Source of the DNA: Panulirus ornatus
Lineage: Eukaryota; Arthropoda; Malacostraca; Decapoda; Palinuridae
Length of the DNA: 64,000 nucleotides
Assembly (NCBI RefSeq): GCF_036320965.1
Contig: NC_092287.1
Location: 6,578,797 to 6,642,796 of the forward strand
Direction of reading: 5' to 3'
The notes under the pieces: model-generated
Told to the model about the DNA's origin: nothing
Database searches by the model: none
Seen by the model: the letters and a program-made list of their open reading frames with translations, nothing else
In this document: positions 23,190 to 34,485 of the stretch, one piece after another
How the letters are laid out: the number at the start of each line of letters is the position of its first letter
Position numbering within the stretch: position 1 is the stretch's first letter
Made by a program: the position numbers and the translations under genes

Positions 23190-24518
23190 GCTTTGTCGCT
23201 GTCTCCCGCGTTTGCGAGGTAGCGCAAGGAAACAGACGAAAGAAATGGCCCAACCCACCCCCATACACATGCCTTGATTCAATCCACTGACAGCACGTCA
23301 ACCCCGGTACACCACATCGCTCCAATTCACTCTATTCTTTGCCCTCCTTTCACCCTCCTGCATGTTCAGGCCCCGATCACACAAAATCTTTTTCACTCCA
23401 TCTTTCCACCTCCAATTTGGTCTCCCTCTTCTCCTCGTTCCCTCCACCTCCGACACATATATCCTCTTGGTCAATCTTTCCTCACTCATTCTCTCCATGT
23501 GACCAAACCATTTCAAAACACCCTCTTCTGCTCTCTCAACCACGCTCTTTTTATTACCACACATCTCTCTTACCCTTTCATTATTTACTCGATCAAACCA
23601 CCTCACACCACATGTCCTCAAACGTCCCATTTCCAACACGTCCACCCTCCTCCGCACAACCTATCTATCGCCCATGCCTCACAACCATATAACATTGTTG
23701 GAACTACTAATCTTTCAAACATACCCATTTTTGCTAAGATAACGTTCTCGCCTTCCACACATTTTTCAACGCTCCCAGAACCTTCGCCCCCTCCCCCACC
23801 CTCTGATTCTCTTCCGCTTCCACGATTCCATCCGCTGCCAAATCCACTCCCAGATATCTACAACACTTCACTACCTCCAGTTTTTCTCCATTCAAACTTA
23901 CCTCCCAATGGACTTGTCCCTCAACCCTAGTGAACCTAATAACCTTGCTCTTATTCACATTTACTCTCAGCTTTCTTCTTTCACATACTTTACCAAACTC
24001 AGTCACCAGCTTCTGCAGTTTCTCACATGAATCAGCCACCAGCGCTGTATCATCAGCGAACAACAAATGCTCACTTCCCAAAACCTTCTCATCCACAACG
24101 GACTGCATACGTAGCCCTCTCTCCAAAACTCTTGCATTCACCTCCCTAACAACCCCATCCAAAAACAAATTTAAACTACCATGGAGACGTCACACATCCC
24201 TGCCGCAAACCGACATTCACTAGGAAGCAATCATTTTCCTCTCTTCCTACACGTACACATGCCTTACATCCTCGATACAAACTTTTCACTGCTTCTAACA
24301 TCTTGCCTCCCACACCATATATTCTCAATACCTTCCACAGAGCATCTCTATCAACTCTATCATATGCCTCCTCCAGATCCATAAATGCTACATACAAATC
24401 CATTTGCTTTTCTAAGTATTTCTCACATACATTCTTCAAAGCAAACACCTGATCCACACATCCTCTACCACTTCTGAAACCACACTGCTCCTCCCCAGTC
24501 GGGCGCTCTGTACATGCC
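23190..24518 (-). mobile_element. RTE-like LINE, RT core to 3' end, frameshifted
   Basis: Read on the minus strand from 24518: GEEQCGFRSGRG (RT motif 2), YVAFMDLEEAYDRVDRDALW (motif A with its Asp), GLRQGCVTSPW (motif B), LLFADDTALVAD (motif C with the Asp pair), LRVNVNKSKVIRF (motif D). Then come CRYLGVDLAADG, RVDVLEMGRLRTCGVRWF and WFGHMERMSEERLTKR, the last three also in the 7.5 kb copy. Breaks lie near 24172 and 23700-23660, and codons are lost around GRLRTCG. The element is 5'-truncated inside the RT fingers, so the endonuclease is absent. The 3' UTR is very short here (23190-23280), ending in the shared GCTACCTCGC-AACGCGGGAG tail. Confidence 0.88.
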
Positions 24519-24559
24519 TTTACCCAAATAGGAAAACGAGCGTATCATAAACTTATCAT

Positions 24560-24735
24560 ACGTCTTGGACAATCACATGTTTACCAAATGGCGTCCTAGC
24601 TACGTCTCTTCGTTGCATATCAACTGACTGTTATATTTCTCTCTTGTGTCTCCCCTGATGATGTGATTATTACACGAAAGTGCACTTGGGAACTTATCGT
24701 GTTTTCATTTTCGCCTTGGACTCATAGGAGTAAGA
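24560..24735 (+). mobile_element. Dispersed repeat H, copy 1 (Penelope-like tail?)
   Basis: Shares GGCGTCCTAGCTACGTCTCT, then CTCCCCTGATGATGT, ATTACACGAAAGTGCACTTG and GGACTCATAGGA with copies at 26.4 and 63.3 kb. No protein-coding part is visible. The embedded hammerhead-like fold is the reason to suggest a Penelope-like element, a family known to carry such ribozymes. Confidence 0.6.
24651..24691 (+). ncRNA. Hammerhead-ribozyme-like motif, copy 1
   Basis: Stem I 5' strand UCCC (24651-24654); core CUGAUGA (24655-24661); stem II UGUGA/UUACA with a 3-4 nt loop (24662-24674); a single C, then GAAA (24676-24679). A minimal stem III follows: the palindrome AGUGCACU (24679-24686). Then H17 = U (24687), with predicted cleavage before 24688, and stem I 3' strand GGGA (24688-24691). 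This is a type I layout with tiny stem III, as described for Penelope-like elements. The unpaired C before GAAA and the 4-bp stem I are weak points. Confidence 0.45.
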
Positions 24736-24817
24736 GAAAGGCCCCTTCACTATAGGAAAGTCCTGCTGGGCATACTCGAGTGGTGCTTGAAGATTTTCGA
24801 GTATGACAGAGAGTCAG

Positions 24818-25054
<237 letters not shown>

Positions 25055-25138
25055 CTGGAGTTCTGAGGGAACGTATGCCCGCCATAATGACAATGATATT
25101 AAATCGTAATGAATGACACGATGCGAATACCACACCGA

Positions 25139-25139
<1 letters not shown>

Positions 25140-25203
<64 letters not shown>

Positions 25204-25222
25204 AGCGTGTGTGTGCGTGTGA
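25140..25222. repeat. (GT)n microsatellite
   Basis: GT run with GTGCGTGAGC interruption at its 3' end. Confidence 0.95.
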
Positions 25223-25597
25223 TGTCCATCGACGGAGTTAACTGAAAGACAAGTGAAACTTGTCGAATAAACAAATAAACAGGAAAATACTCCAACTCAT
25301 CTCCAGGCACGCAACAACAAAAACAACAATAAAAAAAAAGAAGACGCCTTTGCAAGGCGAGCAACGACTGCAACCCATAACCACTCTTGTGCACGTACAC
25401 GATAAAGTCCATCATCCTATGCTTCAGTTCTGTACACAGTCCACTACCGCAGGCAATACCCACTCTTACGTACCGACATGATACGGGTTATTATCCCTCG
25501 TTCCAGTCCTTACACACCATGTACTGTACTGCTGCGGTCCGTAACCGTTCTTATGTACGTGGGCGATAGGGTTCATAATCTTACGATGCAGCTTCTT

Positions 25598-25600
<3 letters not shown>

Positions 25601-25653
<53 letters not shown>
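25601..25653. repeat. (CT)n microsatellite
   Basis: Uninterrupted CT run. The 25223-25600 and 25654-25865 flanks are unassigned. Confidence 0.95.
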
Positions 25654-25654
<1 letters not shown>

Positions 25655-25867
25655 ACCTGTCCACTGTAAGGACTGGTCTTTCTCCTGATCCTGTTGTGGT
25701 ACAGTCGGTCCTCCACCACACGTAACCTGGCGGGGTTCATGCGCCGTACCACCGTGCGTGGTACGACGACGGTACACCGGGCGACGTACCGTCATCCACG
25801 TACCTCCGTAACTTCCTCCAGCATTCCATGTGTCTGTGTCCGAACCTCCTGGAACGAATGAGCTTCC

Positions 25868-26125
25868 AGTACTGGAAGTCTGTGGCCAGTACTCAGCTAG
25901 GGGGTCTGTGGCCAGTACTCACCTCGGGGTCTGTGGCCAGTACTCACCTAGGGGGTCTGTGGCCAGTACTCAACTAGGGGTCTGTGGCCAGTACTCACCT
26001 AGGGGTCTGTGGCCAGTACTCACCTAGGGGTCTGTGGCCAGTACTCAGCTAGGGGGTCTGTGGCCAGTACTCACCTAGGGGGTCTGTGGCCAGCACTCAC
26101 CTATGGGTTTTCTGTGGCCAGTAAC
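25868..26125. repeat. 25-26-bp minisatellite, about 10 units
   Basis: Units share TCTGTGGCCAGTACTCACCT followed by AGGGG. G-run length (4 or 5) sets unit length at 25 or 26. Variation includes CACCT/CAGCT/CAACT. Confidence 0.94.
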
Positions 26126-26429
26126 CATGTACGCCCCACCTTACGAATGAGACACAGAGAAACATCTTTGATTTGCTACCAAAACCTTCTCCAGGCCACC
26201 TGCATACCATGTGGGCCACATAAAAACTCTGGCGAACGAAACATTAAAAATAAAGCAGGTCCAGGCACGCGCTGGAACCCAAGGTCAGGTCACCACAATG
26301 TGGTATGGTTCTACCTTCCCTCATCCAGGCAGCGAGACGGGAAAGACCCCAAACTTTCCTTCGCTGTCGAAATACAAAGAGAAACTGAATCTTCAGTACA
26401 GACTTCGTCACTGTACGACTGTATTCCTG

Positions 26430-26611
26430 TTTACCAATGGCGTCTTAGCTACGTCTCTTCCTTGTATATTGACTGCATATTCTACGTCTTCTATCTCATT
26501 CTCGTATCTCCCCTGATGATGTAATCATTACACGAAAGTGCACTTGGGAACTTATCGTGTTTCATTTTCCTATGGTTTTATACTAGATCACGCGTATCAC
26601 TGTAACTCTTG

Positions 26612-26612
<1 letters not shown>
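26430..26612 (+). mobile_element. Dispersed repeat H, copy 2
   Basis: Carries GGCGTCTTAGCTACGTCTCT and the full CTGATGATGT-to-TTATCGTGTTTCATTTTCC block. It ends at a long TA tract. The 26150-26430 sequence immediately upstream has open frames but no recognisable RT or GIY-YIG motif. Confidence 0.6.
26509..26549 (+). ncRNA. Hammerhead-ribozyme-like motif, copy 2
   Basis: Core CUGAUGA (26513-26519), GAAA (26534-26537), AGUGCACU stem III (26537-26544), cleavage predicted before 26546, UCCC/GGGA stem I. Stem II is UGUAA/UUACA, in which the G-U pair of copy 1 has become an A-U pair. The change keeps pairing and supports the fold. Confidence 0.45.

Positions 26613-26705
<93 letters not shown>
26613..26705. 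repeat. (TA)n microsatellite
   Basis: About 92 bp of TA between repeat H and a reversed SINE tail. Confidence 0.95.
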
Positions 26706-26707
<2 letters not shown>

Positions 26708-26800
26708 TAGACTGAGTTAGGTACCCATTTCATCGACCAACCCCTTGAGGCGGATGAACAGCTGGGTTGACTGTGGACCTACTGCCACAGTCTACAAAAG
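26706..26800 (-). mobile_element. SINE V1 tail fragment
   Basis: On the minus strand it reads GTGGCAGTAGGTCCACAGTC, then AACCCAGCTGTTCATCCGCC and GGTTGGTCGATGAAATGGG. This matches the non-tRNA body of the SINEs at 9.8 and 27.6 kb. The tRNA-like head is missing (5' truncated) and its 3' end joins the TA tract. Confidence 0.68.
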
Positions 26801-27174
26801 TCGATTATTCATTCTCTCTCAACTTGACATCAAACCTCTCCATAACCAGGGGCAATATAAAGCTCTATATACTCACAATCAAGGAGGTATAGTGTCCAAT
26901 TGAACATCCTGGAGGACATGGTTGTGCACAGAAAACGGCACACTCGCACGAACCATCCCCCATTCCCCCACTTCCATCCCCAACTTCACCCACTGTACGA
27001 GTTCGAAGAACATCGTCTGTGCTTTCCTTGCATTGGTCTTCCTCCACAGTTCAACACAGCCTTACATACAGTACGGACCACCGTCCCTGTGTCTTCTCAG
27101 GACTCCGCGGAAGACCCAACCCCCCCATCATCCTACGACGAAGAAAACGACGTAACGTTCATTTCTCTTCGACC

Positions 27175-27176
<2 letters not shown>

Positions 27177-27253
<77 letters not shown>

Positions 27254-27491
27254 CTGCTCGTGTTGGAGGAGGGGACTTCCTCCACCAAGCTTTACCTGGC
27301 GTGTCAACACAACCTCGCACAACTCCAGCCGAGCTGCGCTGAGCGACGTGTTGTGCGCCCCCACCACACACACCCACCCCACCACACACACACACACACA
27401 CACAAACAAGATAGTGAGGGAAGCATCTACATGACCTTCGTCATACTCACAGCTCGTCTTTTCCTCATTATCAGCGAGGCTTTCCTCATAT

Positions 27492-27569
<78 letters not shown>
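27177..27569. repeat. (AG)n, (AC)n, (TC)n microsatellite cluster
   Basis: AG 27177-27249, AC 27363-27405, TC 27498-27569. AG and TC are inverted and could pair in a transcript. Confidence 0.95.
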
Positions 27570-27573
<4 letters not shown>

Positions 27574-27579
27574 GACAAC

Positions 27580-27705
27580 AGCTGCATTCCTTCCTCGGGC
27601 AGTGCTTCCGCTGCGGGATAAAAATCTCCTGACGCCGCACGGGTTCGAGTCCTGGCCGCGGCAGTTGGTCCGCAGTCGACCCAGCTGTTCATCCACCTTT
27701 ACGGA

Positions 27706-27748
<43 letters not shown>

Positions 27749-27750
27749 CA
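27580..27750 (+). mobile_element. tRNA-derived SINE V1, copy 3
   Basis: A tRNA-like head with B-box-like GGGTTCGAGTCCTGG (about 27640), then GCGGCAGTTGGTCCGCAGTC and ACCCAGCTGTTCATCC as in the 9.8 kb copy. It ends directly in a GT microsatellite (27710-27747), as the 9.8 kb copy does. Confidence 0.68.
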
Positions 27751-27754
27751 ATGT

Positions 27755-29140
27755 TAATGAGATGGACTTAATTAGGGCATGCAGAGGCCACTGCTGCCTC
27801 AGCTAAAACAAATAATTCAGCAACCTTCCACTCGCCCCAAACACCATCACAACATCTGAAGTCATTCGTCTGTCCACTTCCCTGTCCATTCAACACTTCA
27901 GCATCGCTTCAGAAAAAAAAGGCACCCTCTTCTTTAATAATCTTCAATGATCTCTCATTCTCTATCCTCACGATTGTTTACCTTACGCGTTCCACATAAT
28001 ACTTTAACCCCGCCATCAGACATGATCAACGCATCGGTACCCCCGGACGGTCAATCTGGCCAGCAGTAGCGAGGGGACTCGTTCCTCTACAATGCTCGTA
28101 TGGAACTTCACACCTCGATGAACTCTTTGGCCACCTCTCCACGGTGGAACACCGCAGCCATTCCAGTGAGTGTCTCCTGTCATCCTCCCAGTGTCACACA
28201 CTGCTTCCTCCGCCGTAACATGACCTGTCCAACCAAGATGTATTATCTCGCCCTTATCTCGTATGGACTCCTATCATTTCTCGCCAGTGCCCTAACCAGA
28301 TTCTCCGGCATGTGTCTTTTTTTTTCCCCTTCTACATCTACGTACCTGGAAAAATATTTGATGAGTTTTCTCCTCGTACGATCAAAGTCGCCATCCTTCC
28401 AAAACTTATTCATTCATTCATTTTCTATTGACTCACAATCATCTCATCTTCCCCCCCACGAACCAACTCACTCAAAACACTCTAATCATTCCAACGAGCT
28501 CTTCCCCCCTCCCTCTCATCACACACACCTCTCCTTCCTCACTGGGCACATGTCGTATACAGAGACATCTTGTGGCGTCGCCAGCAATCATCGTAACGAC
28601 CTCGTTAACTCGCCCTTCACCTTCCCCAATCACCAATCTTGAAGTCATCCAAACGCACCTTTCATGCACGTTCCCACACCACGCTGTGCAATCTACCGAC
28701 TCGCACACAGCTTTTCCCCTTGGCCTTCTTGAACACGCTGTTCCATCTACCAACTCGCACCATACCATCTGTCAGTCATCCCACTCTATATCATATCCGC
28801 CTTTCAACAACTAGATCAATCAGACTCCACGTCTCCATCCTACACATTATCAGACAACACTCCTCTCCTGTTATCCTACATACACACACCCACACACATA
28901 TGAATACACACTCGAGGATTTCGCCTGTGTTTCCGACCGCCAGGCCCACATGTGGGCACCTTCTACATATTCTCACAACCTCTTACTCCTCCTGCCCTCA
29001 TACCTATCATACATAATGCCCCCTCACCACCTACTGTCTCATGGCCACATATATACATAAACCCACCATCATCTCCTTCGGATAGGAGTCTCGAACTAGT
29101 CCTCCATCTTCTCCACGATCTCACTCCAAAATGCACCACT
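27755..29140. other. Unassigned pyrimidine-rich stretch
   Basis: About 1.4 kb without long tandem repeats. Frames up to 180 codons on plus and 98 on minus show no domain I recognise. Minus-strand purine bias resembles that of the RTE-like LINE coding strand, so a diverged TE part is possible. A diverged duplicate of about 40 bp (CGCTGT...ATCTACCRACTCGCAC) occurs at 28682 and 28737. Confidence 0.35.

Positions 29141-29142
<2 letters not shown>

Positions 29143-29226
<84 letters not shown>
29143..29226. repeat. (TC)n then (AC)n microsatellite
   Basis: TC run 29143-29194 passes directly into AC 29194-29226. Confidence 0.95.
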
Positions 29227-29230
<4 letters not shown>

Positions 29231-29639
29231 GACGAAAAACGAGACTTACCCCCCCCCCTCCCTCTCCTTCCCTTCTCATCTTTTTTAATCAGCCAAGCTA
29301 GGCCGGCATAAAGCGGAGCGGAGGACGTCAAACTACCAGTGAGGGCAAGAGGCTACTGCTGTGGAGGAAAATCATGAGCAGATAAGACGTTGTCGGCGAG
29401 GGAGGAGGCAGGGACGCTATCCATAATGTAAGAGCTGTCCAGGCTAGTGTGGTGGGCTGTGTGTGTGTGAGTGTGTGTGTGTGACTGCGAGGTGAGGGCT
29501 ATTATTAGCTGGCTGGACCGTCCGGCAGCTAAAGCAAGATAACGCCACAGGTACAGTAAAGCAGCATCAACAGGTTGCCAGCAGCTGGGTCGCCCATTGG
29601 CGGAGGTGTTCATGTCGCTCCTACCTACTACCTACCTGC

Positions 29640-29727
29640 CTGCCCCCCCCCCCCCCTCCCCACAACCCGCGCGCGCGCGCGCGCACACACAAACATACAC
29701 ATGCACACACATAAGCATACTTGTATA

Positions 29728-29802
<75 letters not shown>

Positions 29803-29831
29803 GAAAAGCCTCACATACACACTCCTGTATA

Positions 29832-29920
<89 letters not shown>
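29640..29920. repeat. C-run, (CG)n, (AC)n, (CT)n cluster
   Basis: Poly-C at 29644, CG alternation 29668-29685, CT 29732-29800, AC 29832-29866, CT 29866-29917, with short unique spacers. Confidence 0.94.
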
Positions 29921-29921
<1 letters not shown>

Positions 29922-30469
29922 CCAAACATACACACTCTTGCATATTTACACACACACGCACAACCACAGACATAAAGACGCTTAAATATGTACACACACA
30001 TCTTTGTACATCCTCGGATCAGGGAATACACCCAGACAAACATGTCAACAACTGATTATGTAAATAGGGTAAGACTGCCTCGCACAGGGACCCGGATCCT
30101 AGGCAAAGCCCAGGGCGATGCCACACACCAACCCACACCCCCACACACACACACCACCATCCCTCCCTCTCTCACTCTCCTTCCGTGCACATCTCCACAG
30201 CCGGGACACAAGGCTGGACCGAGCAGCGCCGCTACACGAGGCATGTAGGAAACTACACACGATTCCTCCCACCTCCTGCCCCACCACTACCACTCCCTCC
30301 TTCGCCACCACCTCCTTCCCCACCACTACTCCCTCCTTCGCCACCGACATTACGACGTGGTGACCGTCAGTGAGTGACCCGGGGGGACGTGTGGACACCC
30401 GTCCACAACGCTGGATGGGCTTCGCCTCGACCCGGTCCCCTCACACGACGGGCCATCAGCGCTGCTCCA

Positions 30470-30690
30470 CCTTCGACCAGACGCGACCTGATATTGCACC
30501 CAGGTCTTTGACCAGACGCGACCTGATATGGTCCCCTGGTCTTCGACCAGATGCGACCTGATATTGTTCCCAGGTCTTTGACCAGACGCGACCTGATATT
30601 GCACCCAGGTCTTTAACAAGACGGGACCTGATATTGCACCCAGGTCTTTGACCAGACGCGACCTGATAGTGTTCCCAGGTCTATGCAAAA
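30470..30690. repeat. 35-bp minisatellite, about 6 units
   Basis: Units share TTGACCAGACGCGACCTGAT plus CACCCAGGTCT, with GCACCC/GTTCCC/GTCCCC variants. Contains TGACC and AGGTC words. Confidence 0.93.
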
Positions 30691-31100
30691 CGCCCCTGTG
30701 CACCACGACCACCATCCTGCACCAGGGAATGGGTAACAACAGAAGGAATCCTGCGGTTCAGTTGACGCTCAAAGCACATCCCTCCTCCACCCATCGACTC
30801 CAGCCAGTTCTCAGGGAAGAGACAGGAGTAAAAAAAAAAAAAGAGGTTCAAAAGCTAAACTTGGGTTTTCTCTTTTCCTTCTCCTCTCACAAGCAAAATG
30901 GGGCGTGCAGGAGGACGCCCCTAGAGCTGGCTCCACCCCGTACATACGAGTGTAGTTCATCACGCAAGCACACAGCTGACCACCTCCTTCCTGTATGGGG
31001 GTGGCGGGGTGCGTGGGGTTAACACAGACAGCGACACGAACACTGGAGCTGTGCATGAAGCACGGACGGACGCACGAACACGGACGATGGTGAATTGTTA

Positions 31101-31104
<4 letters not shown>

Positions 31105-31165
<61 letters not shown>

Positions 31166-31173
31166 CTAGAGCG

Positions 31174-31202
<29 letters not shown>
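31105..31202. repeat. (AG)n and (GT)n microsatellites
   Basis: AG 31105-31164 and GT 31174-31202. Confidence 0.95.
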
Positions 31203-31204
<2 letters not shown>

Positions 31205-31209
31205 AAGGG

Positions 31210-31645
31210 AGCTGGGGAGGGGAGGGGGTGGGGGGGGTGAGAGGTGGTTCCTTTCAGAAGTAATTGAGGAAAGAACGTGAGGGGGGGAGGAGGGGGAGGG
31301 GGAGGAGGGGGAAGGAGGAGGAGGAGGAGGGGGGGGGGGGAAAGTCCCGGACCACCGTTAAGGTCAGGATGATGACAACGCCAGGCATCACATGGGGGGG
31401 GAGGAGGGGGAAGGGGGAGGGGGAAGGGGGAGGGGGAAGGGGACTTTCCAACCACTCCCCCCCTCCCTTCCCCTCCTCCCCTCTCTCTCTCTCTCTCCAC
31501 CGTGTACAACACAATGTGGATCTTTCCTCCACCACCACCCCCCTCACCCTCACCCCCCCCTTTCGAGTGCAACACATGGAGGGGGTGAGGGGAAAAGGGG
31601 AGGAGGGGGGGCGGGGGAGAGGGGGGAGGAGAGGGGAGGCCTAGT
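31210..31645. repeat. GGGGGAGG / CCCCTCC strand-asymmetric tract
   Basis: Purine-rich blocks (31210-31345, 31390-31440, 31575-31645) flank a pyrimidine-rich block (31455-31565), so inverted G-rich and C-rich blocks could pair. Frames here are Gly/Arg or Pro/Ser low complexity. Confidence 0.85.
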
Positions 31646-31854
31646 TTCCCCCCTCCCCCAGTAGATCTACAAAGTGATGCGCATGAAGGCACCAGCCAAG
31701 GCCAGCCTCGCCCCCAGCATGAGGAAAGCATGAGGCCAAAGGAGAGGAGCACGCATCCCTGACCCCCGACCTTTGGCCCGGTGCCACCGTGTGTGGAGGG
31801 AGGGAGGGAGGGAGGGAGGGCGACGGCGGTACATGGCACTGTGGCGCTGCCTCC

Positions 31855-32215
31855 CACGCAGAGGCCTGGGGTGAGGGAGAGTGAGTGAGGGAAGGAGGCC
31901 TGGGGTGAGGGAGAGTGAGTGAGGGAAGGAGGCCTGGGTGTGAGGAGGAGTGAGGGAGGGAGGGTTGAAGTCAGGAGGAGTGAGGGAGGGAGGCCTGGGG
32001 TGAGGAGGAGTGAGGGAAGGAGGCTTGAAGTCAGGAGGAGTGAGGGAGGGAGGCCTGGGGTGAGGAGGAGTGAGGGAAGGAGGCTTGAGGTCAGGAGGCC
32101 TAGGGTGAGGGAGGGAGGCCTCGGGTGAGGGAGGGAGGCCTGGGGTGAGGAAGAGTGAGGGAGGGATGCCTGGGGTGAGGGAGGGAGGCCTAGGGTGAGG
32201 GAGGGAGTGATGGAG
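31855..32215. repeat. GAGGCCTGGGGTGAGG minisatellite
   Basis: About 14 units of 19-32 bp with core GGAGGCCTGGGGTGAGG. A GGCTTGAAGTCAGGAGGAG variant alternates in the middle (31965-32090), forming a composite about 64-bp repeat. Confidence 0.92.
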
Positions 32216-32240
32216 TAGCGCCACTAGCCAGGTGGCCTCC

Positions 32241-32312
32241 CTCGTGCTCAGGAGGGGTCGTACCCTCGTGCTTAGGAGGGGTCGTACCCTCGTGCTCAGG
32301 AGGGGTCGTACG
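32241..32312. repeat. Family A-related minisatellite, 3 units
   Basis: CTCGTGCTCAGGAGGGGTCG units of 24-26 bp resemble the 21-bp family A core (GTCGTGCTCAAGGGTCGTAC) with an added AGG. GGGA repeats follow at 32410-32450. Confidence 0.7.
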
Positions 32313-32654
32313 TAATTCTACTTCAATAATGGTGGAGGGGGGGAGGGGGAAGAGGGAGGGAAAGGGGAGGGGGTGAGGAGAGGGGAGGGGGGGTGCTATT
32401 CACTCCATGGTTGGAGGGAGGGAGGGAGGGAGGGAGGGAGGGAAGGGAACCTGTTTAAAACCTGTCTTGTACTCACCTGACGCCCTCCCTCCCCTACTAA
32501 CCCTCCACCTCCTCCTAACACCTGTGACCCCCCCCCGACCGACCCCCCCCAACGACCCCCACAAGGCCCCCCCCCCACAAGGAGTCAGGAGACGACCCGT
32601 GGGAGGTCAAGCCCTGACCAGCCGGGCACCGCCAGCAAGCAAGACCCACCCACT

Positions 32655-33515
32655 CAAACCTACCCCACGTCAACCCACTCAAAACAGTCACATCACCCCC
32701 ACGTAAACTCCCATGTCACCCCACTCAAAACAGTCACATCACCCCCACGTAAACTCCCATGTCACCCCACTCAAAACAGTCACATCACCCCCACGTAAAC
32801 TCCCATGTCACCCAACTCAAAACAGTCACATCACCCCTACGTAAACTCCCACGTCAACCCACTCAAAACAGTCACATCACCCCCACGTAAACTCCCATGT
32901 CACCCCACTCAAAACAGTCGCGTCACCCCCACGTAAACTCCCATGTCACCCCACTCAAAACAGTCACATCACCCCCACGTAAACTCCCATGTCACCCCAC
33001 TCAAACAGTCACATCACCCCCACGTAAACTCCCATGTCAACCCACTCAAAACAGTCGCGTCACCCCCACGTAAACTCCCATGTCACCCCACTCAAAACAG
33101 TCACATCACCCCCACGTAAACTCCCATGTCAACCCACTCAAAACAGTCGCGTTACCCCCACGTAAACTCCCATGTCACCCCACTCAAAACAGTCACATCA
33201 CCCCCACGTAAACTCCCATGTCACCCCACTCAAAACAGTCGCGTCACCCCCACGTAAACTCCCATGTCACCCCACTCAAAACAGTCGCGTCACCCCCACG
33301 TAAACTCCCAAGTCACCCCACTCAAACAGTCGCGTCACCCCCACGTAAACTCCCATGTCACCCCACTCAAACAGTCGCGTCACCCCCACGTAAACTCCCA
33401 TGTCACCCCACTCAAACAGTCGCGTCACCCCCACGTAAACTCCCATGTCACCCCACTCAAACAGTCGCGTCACCCCCACGTAAACTCCCATGTCACCCCA
33501 CTCAAACAGTCGTGT
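32655..33515. repeat. 46-bp minisatellite, about 19 units
   Basis: Units contain CCCACGTAAACTCCCATGTC, ACCCCACTCAAA and ACAGTCRCRTCACC. ACATCA dominates on the left and GCGTCA on the right. Later units share a one-A deletion (CTCAAACAG, 45 bp), which puts them back in frame and explains the 124-codon open frame there. Confidence 0.96.
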
Positions 33516-33589
33516 CTGCCAAGTTCAAAGTGGACATGGCCACCCTCCCCCCCCCCACCCGAAGACTGGACTCGACCCAAAGTGTCTGT

Positions 33590-34065
33590 TGACAACACAC
33601 GGATATCACCCGTTTAACAGTTAACAAGACACGGATAATCACCCGTTTAACAGTTAACAAGACACGGATAATCACCCGTTTAACTGTTAACAAGACACGG
33701 ATAATCACCCGTTTAACTGTTGACAACACTCGGATAATCACCCGTTTAACTGTTAACAAGACACGGATAATCACCCGTTTAACTGTTGACAACACTCGGA
33801 TAATCACCCGTTTAACTGTTAACAAGACACGGATAATCACCCGTTTAACTGTTGACAACACTCGGATAATCACCCGTTTAACTGTTAACAAGACACGGAT
33901 AATCACCCGTTTAACTTAACAAGACACGGATAATCACCCGTTTAAATGTTAACAAGACACGGATAATCACCCGTTTAACTGTTAACAAGACACGGATAAT
34001 CACCCGTTTAACTGTTAACAAGACACGGATAATCACCCGTTTAACTGTTAACAAGACACGGGTAA
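33590..34065. repeat. 33-bp minisatellite with 66-bp dimers
   Basis: Units share GGATAATCACCCGTTTAACT. AACAAGACAC and GACAACACTC versions alternate between 33720 and 33895, then the AACAAGACAC type alone continues. The minus strand is open for 134 codons with an 11-residue period (VKRVIIRVLLT), a repeat artefact. Confidence 0.96.
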
Positions 34066-34164
34066 TCACCTGGTTAGCATCGTAATCCTTTTCATACATA
34101 TTCTTCCTGCACGTCCATGCCAGCGGCCTGGACCAGGAAGGGAACATTCCAGAACCATACCTGT

Positions 34165-34228
34165 GGGTCTGCTGGGGGCACAAACGTGGAGGCCCACGGG
34201 GTCGATCCCCGCTCACAGCGGAACCGAA
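34165..34228 (+). mobile_element. Possible SINE head fragment
   Basis: GGGGTCGATCCCCGC at about 34198 resembles a B box within a short tRNA-like context. No body follows, so the call is weak. Confidence 0.25.
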
Positions 34229-34245
34229 GGAGTTAAAAAGGACGT

Positions 34246-34282
<37 letters not shown>

Positions 34283-34348
34283 CGGGGGGCACGTCTGTGC
34301 TTTGCATGGTCAACAACACTGGTTTTAAATTCGAAAGTCTACATTGCC

Positions 34349-34437
<89 letters not shown>

Positions 34438-34485
34438 CCATACCCACCCGTTTCTGATCTACACACACACACACACACACACACA
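34246..34485. repeat. (GT)n, (AG)n and (AC)n microsatellites
   Basis: GT 34246-34280, AG 34351-34432 and AC 34461-34485. Another GT run lies at 34608-34635. Confidence 0.95.

Noticed and set aside
24655..24700. Alternative reading of the repeat-H block as a simple CACGA-AAGT / ACTT-ATCGTG hairpin only
   Set aside because: That stem is possible and competes with the hammerhead fold. The hammerhead reading also explains CUGAUGA, GAAA and the UCCC/GGGA pairing, so it was preferred with modest confidence.
28100..28642. 180-codon plus-strand frame
   Set aside because: Pyrimidine-rich, Ser/His/Pro-rich, no domain, no start context. The opposite strand looks more like decayed TE coding sequence.
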